Of a stretch of DNA of 64,000 nt, positions 28,101 to 37,100 are shown one piece after another. The stretch is taken from the NCBI GenBank assembly GCA_900708905.1, contig CAADRB010000001.1, positions 750,004-814,003 on the forward strand. The letters run 5' to 3'. A model generated the notes under the pieces. That model did no database searches, was not told the DNA's origin, and worked only from the letters and a program-made list of their open reading frames with translations. Source of the DNA: Hymenolepis diminuta (Eukaryota; Platyhelminthes; Cestoda; Cyclophyllidea; Hymenolepididae). Position numbers and translations under genes: made by a program. How positions within the stretch are numbered: position 1 is the stretch's first letter; each line of letters begins with the position of its first letter.

Positions 28101-31100
28101 ATATTATAGACCTGTCGTCTTCGAAAAATTACGTTTTCGAAATTTTTATGATGAAAAATATAAAGCAAGACACGTAATAGCACGTTTCTGACATCCTTTT
28201 TAAACTAAATCGAATGTAACTGGGTAAGAATTGACTGGTTTATATCTTTAAAATTATTATATTAGCCTCTAGCCTTATCTTTTGCATAATCTTTACATGC
28301 CATTCTTTGCAGCGATCTGGGCATGTACTTCTGTACTGACCCATCAACATCTTTTGAATCGAACAACAGGTTTCCGAACTCCACATATTATGCCAATAAT
28401 TTGCACGTTCCTGAACAATTAAACGTTTGGAGATAACACGGGCTGAAAAGTCCCGGGCCTAACACATAGATGGCGCTAGTTTTATTGCAGTCACCTTTTT
28501 TTCAGTTAGTACTAACCTTCAAAAGACAGCTGTTAAAATTTCATGATATTCTATTCATTAGTTTGTGAGTTTTTGTGCTTAGAGTGACGCTACTTTTGTT
28601 ATTTTCAAAACAATGGATCAAAAACAATTTCGTGTTNNNNNNNNNNNNNNNNNNNNNNNNNNNNNNNNNNNNNNNNNNNNNNNNNNNNNNNNNNNNNNNN
28701 NNNNNNNNNNNNNNNNNNNNNNNNNNNNNNNNNNNNNNNNNNNNNNNNNNNNNNNNNNNNNNNNNNNNNNNNNNNNNNNNNNNNNNNNNNNNNNNNNNNN
28801 NNNNNNNNNNNNNNNNNNNNNNNNNNNNNNNNNNNNNNNNNNNNNNNNNNNNNNNNNNNNNNNNNNNNNNNNNNNNNNNNNNNNNNNNNNNNNNNNNNNN
28901 NNNNNNNNNNNNNNNNNNNNNNNNNNNNNTCTGTTCAAAGTGGGTGCCGCGTTTGCTCACTGTTGACCAAAAACGAGAATGTGCTGATGATTCTGTTTGG
29001 CAGTGTTTGGCCATGTTTAAACGTAACAAACATACCGGAATTTTTGCGTCGATATGTGACAATGGATGAAACATGGATCCATCACTTCACTCAGGAATCA
29101 AAACGCTCGTCATCTGAGTGTCATCTGAGTATCATCTGAGTGGACGGCAATTGGTGAACCTCGTGCAAAGCGCCCGAAAGCACAACAATCGGCTGAAAGG
29201 TTATGGCCTAGGTATTTTGGGATGTGTGTGGTGTAATATTCATGGACTATCTTGAGAAAGGAAATACCATTAATAATGAATATTATATAGTGTTATTGGA
29301 GCGTTTGAAGGCCGAAATTGCAAAGAAACGACCGCATATGGCAAAGAAAAAATTTTTTTCATCAAGACAATGCACCGTGTCACAAGTCAATCATGACAAT
29401 GGCAAAACTGCATGAATTGAACTTCGAATTGCTCCCACATCCAGCTCCCAGCGACTATTGGCTGTTCGCAGACCTGAAAAAGTGCTCACCGGCAGGAAAT
29501 TTCGCACGAATGAAGAGGTTATCGCTGAATCTGAAAACATGTTCAACTATTCTCCCATCTACTTTTGGATGGATTGGGACTGACAAGTTACCAGTATGGG
29601 TTGGTTGTATGTGTAACCATTCCAGGTTTTATGATTAGTAGGTTAATTCCGCAAATATTTAATTCATAGTGTACTGCTAAAGATTAATATAATCCTTCGA
29701 AATCTAAAAATGCCTGTTTTCTCCTTTAATCATTGATTAAATCAAGGTTTTGAATTTTTTAAATATAAGTCAACATTTATTGCAGTCATTTAATAAATCA
29801 AATCATGTTTATTCTATGAAGTAGATAAGCTTTATAAAGTCATTGAAAACCTAATCTGTGAAGAACTCCTATCACAAATGAGGATTAAAAATAAGCTTCT
29901 CGTAAAGAGGTTGAAACATAATCAATCTCAACATCATTTAACGTTTAAACAAGGCACATGGGGCTGTCAGGCACTAAAACTGGATATCTATCAATTCAGT
30001 GTTCCTTTTGGGGACAGTTAAATCTCTTTCAGCCCCAGATTGAGTATTTACATTCTATGCTTTATTCTTTCCATGCAGACTCTGGCTCATCGATTGTCCA
30101 AATCTTTCCGAGATATCTGAGATGGCAGCCCGAGTCTATCGCGAGGCAACCGCAGTACCCTATCTGGGTCGTTTCGTTGTCTATGCACGCCGCCACCACC
30201 CCGAAGAATCCCACGTTCGTTGCGTTTGTCTTACCGACGACACCGAACAAAAGACCCTCGAATGCCAGGAGGGCTTTGAGGTCATTGCCCGCAGCGGTAG
30301 TGGCAGTGGCGACGCAGCTGATGACTCCGGACTAGTTGAATTCCTCCACAATCGAAGCGTATGGGTTGAGACAGCGGGTAATTTGGTACCAGTATCTGGG
30401 ATCGCCACTTCCACTCCTCTAACACATGAGGAGAATGGTGCATCACCAGCGGCGGATCAACTGCGTTTCCCAGTTGTGAGGGCTTTTGAAGAGAATCGGC
30501 TGAACACAATACTGCGTATTAAGGATGTTAATTCGCCTCCAGTTGGTCAATTGGCATTCATGCCACAACAAAGGCAACCTGGGTAAGTTGGGGGCCTTTC
30601 ATCTATTTGTATTATTAAGCAGATTTCCTTCAATTTATGTCTTCTCGGTTGTAGGGTCGATACTGTGAATCCTCTATGCGTTCTGGACGTCACACTGCCA
30701 CGAATGGCCCCAAGTATGATTCAAGAACAGAATGAGAAGGGTTTAGAGGAATCCGTGGCGAACTTCTTTAATGGAACTTCTCAAAACAATGGTAAATTTA
30801 TGTGATTAAATTTATTTTTATTATATACATCGTATATGAGTGCACCATTTGAATTTGATTTTGATTTTATGCCATGCTTTTCCCTTCTCACCAAATGGGA
30901 ATCCATGGTTTTTTTAGTTTATTTAATTATGCTTTACTGCAGGATTGCTTTTAGTTAAGACAGTCAGTCCTAGTGGTGAATGAATACCCGACTGTTTGAT
31001 TTTTGAATCTTATTGTGCTCCACTTTGAAGGGCCATTTGAGATGCCAGATTGAGTTCATTGAAGAAAGTTCCTGATTCGGTTTTCATCTTAAGAGTTGTT

Positions 31101-34100
31101 GACCCTAAGAGGAAGAATACAGATACGATACAACTCGGGAGATGTCATTCAAATTGAAATTGCAACGAACTAGTTAGGGACTTCTATGTTCGATGACGTA
31201 CCTCTAAAATTTGAATTTGGAATCAGAGCTTGGCTGATAAATCTTCACTGTCTGGTTTATTTCTATTGGCCTCTTTTAAATACATCTCTTGTCTGTTAGA
31301 TTGTGGCTCCATTGGTCATCGGTATGGCAATTGTCGTAAGTATCCGGCTAAAAGCATTCTCATACCGCTAATTTCCAATCAGATAACATTGGATGTTAAT
31401 TGATTTAACCTTCATATGCATCTGCATGTACGACTATAAAATAATCGTGCTTCCTTTTTCTCCACAGATTTGATAGACTCCATTGCCCGTTCGGACTTGG
31501 ACTTAAAGAAAGTTGCAGACAATTTGGGAAGCGATTGGCCACGTGTTGCGCCTTTCCTTGGTCTCTCAGAACAGGACGTCAGTAGTATAAGAGATAATGA
31601 GATGGATAGTGATTACAAGATGGCCCTCACTTGTCTCACACTCTGGCAGGAGCGAAATGGATCCGCTGCAACTGGTAAGTATAATGTAACGAGTTATGAG
31701 TTGATCTCATGGTAAATAGTAGGATCGTTTAGGCCTAGCTTCCTTACGATTGAGTGTAATGGTATTTGTTTTAATTTAAACGGATTTTTTTCTAATGACC
31801 CCAGACTATAGAAAATTTAATAAAAGATGCGAAGAACATGTCAAGCGAAGTTCTATCTTAGATGCCAAAGAGAATTTGATAGCTGTCGTCCTTCCCAGCT
31901 TAATGAGCCACACAGTGTAAGAAATGAGAGAAACAAATAATGGCAACCGGATAGTAGTTATAGGAGAAAGTATGAGATAAGTAAGCAAAAACAGGTGCTT
32001 GCTACCAGAGTAAAGCTCGAAAATATCCGGCAGACCGATAAAGGATTCATACGCGGAATAAAGTAGAGGAATTAGAAAGCTGAGTTGAACATATAAGTGA
32101 ATTAAGATAATTGACAAACCATGGTGGCAGTCGAAATGTGACATCGGAGAGAATTAATAGTTTACCGAAGAAGGGAATTTTTATGTCAAAGTGAATATGT
32201 AATGCTACAAAATTAAATATTTTTCCACGACGAAACTAACATCTTACTTCATTTTCTAGTTTTGTTAAAATAATGCTTAATCTTTATACAGTTTATATTA
32301 AACATATTATGTACAGCATAAAAAAGAACTTCAATAGCTGCTGCCGTGAATTATAACTGAACTTTGATTTCCTTCTTTTGGGCTTGATATTAGCTTTTGG
32401 GTCGTACCAATTTGTACGTCACGTTAACCATAAAGTCCATGCAAATGCGGTTTCACGGAAAAGAGGGCGCCACCGCTAATAACTTCACATAATCTCCATA
32501 AACGAGTGATAGTGTCTTTCCTTCTGTGATTCAATTAGGAAAGTATCATGGGAAAAGCGAGAGCTGCTTGTCCCTTTTCCTGGTATCAAGGAGTAATGTC
32601 TTTGGCCTTCAATAACAACTGGTGATAACTGATAAGCTGCTTAAGGTAGCAAATGCTTTTTCTTCTCTCATCTTCTAAAAATACAAATAGATTTAGACTG
32701 TTTAAAGCAAATATCCATTTATTGTTAGCATAAGAAATTTATGTTTTTTTCCAGTCTCATATAAGTTTGTCGATTTTCAATCGCCTTTCTCCTAATGTGT
32801 AGACTAACATAATCTCTTTTTCTCTTATTTTCTAGCCAAACGTAGCTCTTCAAAATATCCCGTTTTATGATATGGCTAGGTAGTCTTTCCAATTTCAGAC
32901 TGTCTGACTCAACCAATTATAGCTAGTATATTTTTTGTTAAAATTGTGCATTCATCTAAGATCAGCAAAATAATTTATTTGCATAAGCAATATATGTTGG
33001 GTTTTGTCGAAACGTTACGATTTCGGGTAAGGTTTACCTTTGTCCCTCCCTTTGTACTTTGAATATTCATGTCCCTGTGTTTTGTGATCAACATGCACAA
33101 CCATAAAGTCGTCGACACATATCTAGTGATGTGACTGACCAACCGCACTTGCTAAAACTGGATTCTCAATAGGGGAGTCTCCAGGATGCTACTCCCACCC
33201 CCATTGTCATGAAATATGCTACAGGTGTCTATTTCGGAAAGCATTATTGTAAATCTTGAAAGCTGATAGTTCATACTTAAAAAATCGTATAAAGTAATTT
33301 GATTCAATAATATCAAAATAATGCAGTAATGAAAATATGTACAAAAGTTTACATTATCAAACGATTTCTATTGAATTCTCTTACACTGAAATCATTTAAC
33401 CTCATATCGTCCACCTAGTGAACTTGAATTCACCCGAGCAACCAGTAGGTTATGCTCATGGAGTAAAAAATATGCAACCTGAATCCAAAATTCACATTTA
33501 GTAAGACATTTTTATTATCTTAATCCCCTCTCCTTGACCCACATTGGATTTCTTTAATGTGTCCTAAGAACTGAGGTTAGTAAAATGCATGACCTCGTTA
33601 CTGTCAAACGTCTCTTCTCTGTTTCATTTGCCTATTGAAGTGCATTTAATCACGAAAGAGGTACAATTTCACTTCTATTTATCTGATGTGAAACGTAACT
33701 GACTAACCAACTGTTGGGCTCGATGTTAAAAAGGCTCTTTTACCCGATTTAGCTCTAAGGTTGGTTTTCTTACTCTTAAAAGGGACGTAATGTTCTTAAA
33801 ATCTTCATGTTTTTCAAAATCAACTAAAATTTTTGTAAAATCGCGGATTAGTTGTGTTGTTCTTTTCCAAACAAATGGCTTCTAAATCCCTGGGTTAGAT
33901 TTTAGCAGATATTTGATTCTACGTATAAGTTATTAGTAATACGCTTTGTCAACTTTAGGAACTGCCCTGTCACAAGCCTTAAAGCGCGCAGATCGTGAAG
34001 ATGTAATACGTCAAAGCATGCAAAACGTCAGTCTAGTCCAACATGATCCCGAGCTTTCTTATGCATTACACAGTCTAGAAGTAATAGATGGAGCATCCGC

Positions 34101-37100
34101 AACAACCAATGCTGCCTCCAAAGAATCCCCTACTGAAAAATTCATGGTATGGTGCTGAAATACTACCAGTTTTACCTTATAAGTAACTTTCAATAATTTG
34201 TCTTTCTTATTTTCAGCACGTTAAATCTACAGTTGCCGAACCCGTTGCAGTTGCGGTGGATGACGGTATTGCAGAAAATGTTATAACTCCTATAGAAATT
34301 TCACCTCAACCCCATCCAGAAGCTGAATCAGTCACTGACACAGATAGAGAAGAGTTGAAGGCAGCTTTAGAAGTGTTGGTTCAACAGTTAGAGGAAAGTG
34401 CTGATGACGGTCTGTCTCTGCTTCCTGATGTTCCACCTACAGATGTAGGAGATGACATGGGAGTTGAAGAGGAGGAGTTAGTTCCAGAGATCGTTCATCC
34501 TGGAATCAAGTTGGAGTCAGCAGTTCCAGCTTTTATCCAGGAGGAGATCGAACGCGAAGCAACTGGTACCACTACGTCCTCTCCCTCACACCCTAATGAG
34601 CCTTTAGATCTCGATGGTAGGGTCTCTTGAAAATCAGTAGTGCATATCAGTAGTATATGATGTCCTCTGATCGTGTTTTTATCTCATGTGTTTCTAGATA
34701 TTGCGACAGCTGGAGATGGTAAGCCTTGTTTTAATATCCCTAGATTTGCACTTTAGTGTACCTTTTCTCTTTTTCTAATAAGTAATACTAGTGGTAGCCT
34801 TTTCTTTCTATTTTGCTTCCATTCCTCTTCTATTCTGTATTTGACCGTGAGTTGGATGCGAAACAGACCTAGTAATTTTGCACTTGCTGAACATGAATAT
34901 GCGTGTCTCGTTTCGTCCTCATTCTCTCATCTCTCTCAACCTCCCTTTCCCTGTCATTGTCATCTCTACGCATCCACTGCCGACATCAATAAAAAACAAC
35001 AGCATACAAGTCAACCTACTCGATTGCACGTCTATTTTATGAGGTAATTTATTCATCGCTTTCTAACACCTCTTACGTTTTTATTTCTTACTGCTTGTTT
35101 AATTACCTCTATTTTTGCACCTCTGTATATGTAGATTACTCGACAACAGTAGGCAGTGTTTTGATGGTAGATGATGGCTAGCAAAATTTATTTGCTGTTT
35201 GTGTAACCCCTCCCACTTCTTATTCATTACGCGGAGATGAGCATTTTATACGAAAGCAGTGCATCACAACACCTAACTATCGTTTTTACAACATCCCCTC
35301 CTTCCCTATATATCATAACCACAACAACAGCATATTGCATTTTAGCATAGCAGCATCATCTATTATGAGTAGTGCGTGCTTTTCTGAGACTGAAAAGAGA
35401 ATGGGGTTCGTGATTATTTATTTAGGCATCAGGGTTTGCTGGCATTGGTTGTGTCTCTTTTACTGCATAGAAAATGAGGTAAAACACTCCTCGTTCCAAA
35501 AATGCTTTGTGATGGCCTTTTCTTTTTCCTTTCAGATATATTTTCAATGACGTATAAAATAGAGGAATCAAGACCAAGACTAGTTTCAATTGTCCAAGAG
35601 CAACAATTGGAGAAGAGTGCTTTCTCAACATCGGATGCTGATATTATAATTGCTTCACAGACCCAGAGCGCCGCACCTGCCCAACAACAACAAAATGAGG
35701 AATCTAATAGAAACTCCACTCTCTTTTGGCCCAATCAACAAGAGAGATCTAGTACTGTTAGCATAGAAGAATCAATAGTTCCAGAAGTCTATAATGAGCG
35801 ATTTGCGAGCGTTCCTTCACAACTTGAAGATGCAAAGAAATCAGCTTACTCGAGTAATGATGATTTTATAAGTAAGCCAACGGTTCAACCACTTTGTGGT
35901 TTGAACGAGACTACATGGAGTAAACCCCAACCACCCCGTCATTTTCCAAAACAACAATCCTCGATGGTGATGATGAATGCAAATAATAATGATGATGATA
36001 ATGGTTTCATCATTGTACCTTCACCACATCCTCTGTGTGGTGTTAATGAGGCGACATGGGGAAAACCTCAATCTTCTCATCATTCTAGACAATCAGTAAC
36101 AGCAGGGAATTTTGACGACTGTGATTTCATCATCAAACCAGCGGTGCATCCAATGTGTGGTGTTAAAGAGGCAACGTGGGGTCGATCACAATCCCCTAAA
36201 CAATCAACTCCTGACAATGATATTCCCTTGATTGTGCCAAAGGTTGCCGAGACATTGGGAGGACGAGAGGTGACTTGGGGAAAACCACAAGAACCGCGCT
36301 AATAGAAAAGAGAAACAGACAGAGAGCAAGCACAGCAAAGCTTTCTTTTCTCTGTTTTCTTGATATAATTTTCCCTTTTCTTTAGCTTACGAACTTCGAG
36401 AACTTTACCTGTGACATACCGGAAGTTTTGTTTTCCACTTTTTTTCTCTATGAATTCTTAACTAAGCATGTTTCTAGAATGCCCATTTGATGATTACATA
36501 TTTTGAGTTAATCATTTATATCTAGACTTATAAATCAAGTTTCCTTTATATGAAAATTTTTATTACGTTAGAGGAGGTTAGGTAGAAGTTTGGCTAAGTA
36601 GTAGTTAACTGATACTGAATGGTTAATGGTCTATCAAGAATGAATGTGTATGCTTGTATTCGAACACGATTGACTTCCTCTATAAATATATATAAGTGTG
36701 TGTATTAAAATTAGTCGGCTCACATAAAACTCCACCATCATCACCCCAAGCACAACCAAATCCATCACTGCCGATGCCCAAAAAGACGCGAATTGCTTTA
36801 CGGGAGGAGGACAACAATGTGATAGAAGTACTTCCAGGATCTCCACTCAAACAGGATCAACAAAACCTGGCGACGACGTTCCAAGAGTTTTCGCCACCCT
36901 CTTCTCTTCCCCCAGAACCATCAGTTGGAGTTGATAGTCCACTCCACCATTCTGCGCCTTATCTACCTCCAGCTCCACATTCACCATCTTCATTATACAC
37001 TCACCTTTCAATAACACGATCAAATATCGACCCATCCTTTCGGCCTCCATCACCACCTCCACAGATCCCTCCACACCTCAAAGAGCTCCAAGTTTCCCCT

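Larger units (their letters stand above)
28436..29640 (+). mobile_element. Mariner-like element 2, dead, interrupted by assembly gap
   Basis: Begins with CACGGGCTGAAAAGTCCCGG just after a TA; this is the end motif of a widespread mariner lineage. The transposase starts MDQKQFRV at 28613, then 293 N follow. After the gap, pieces in several frames read FLRRYVTMDETWIHHFTQES, AIGEPRAKRPKAQQSAE, FMDYLEKGNTINNEYY, HQDNAPCHKSIMTMAKLHEL and APSDYWLFADLKK. Stops, shifts and a missing PYSPDL-type segment before SDYW show it is dead. No matching right end was found, so the 3' limit is approximate. It sits in the intron before the UPA exon. Confidence 0.88.
34617..35535 (+). other. Tail introns
   Basis: Apart from the 21-nt microexon and the short candidate last exon, this stretch holds only short open frames. 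AATAAA at 34988-34993 could serve the read-through isoform that stops at 34630. Confidence 0.6.

Noticed and set aside
28541..29074. Long open frames on both strands across 28.6-29.0 kb
   Set aside because: They consist mostly of N; only the mariner fragments at their edges are real.
34985..35046. Possible cassette exon ending gag/gtaatt near 35041
   Set aside because: The only acceptor (aaaacaacag) has no pyrimidine tract and the phase does not fit on both sides.
36847..37074. Minus-strand open frame opposite last exon B
   Set aside because: A shadow of the Pro/Ser-rich plus-strand exon; codon-biased repeats create antisense open frames.
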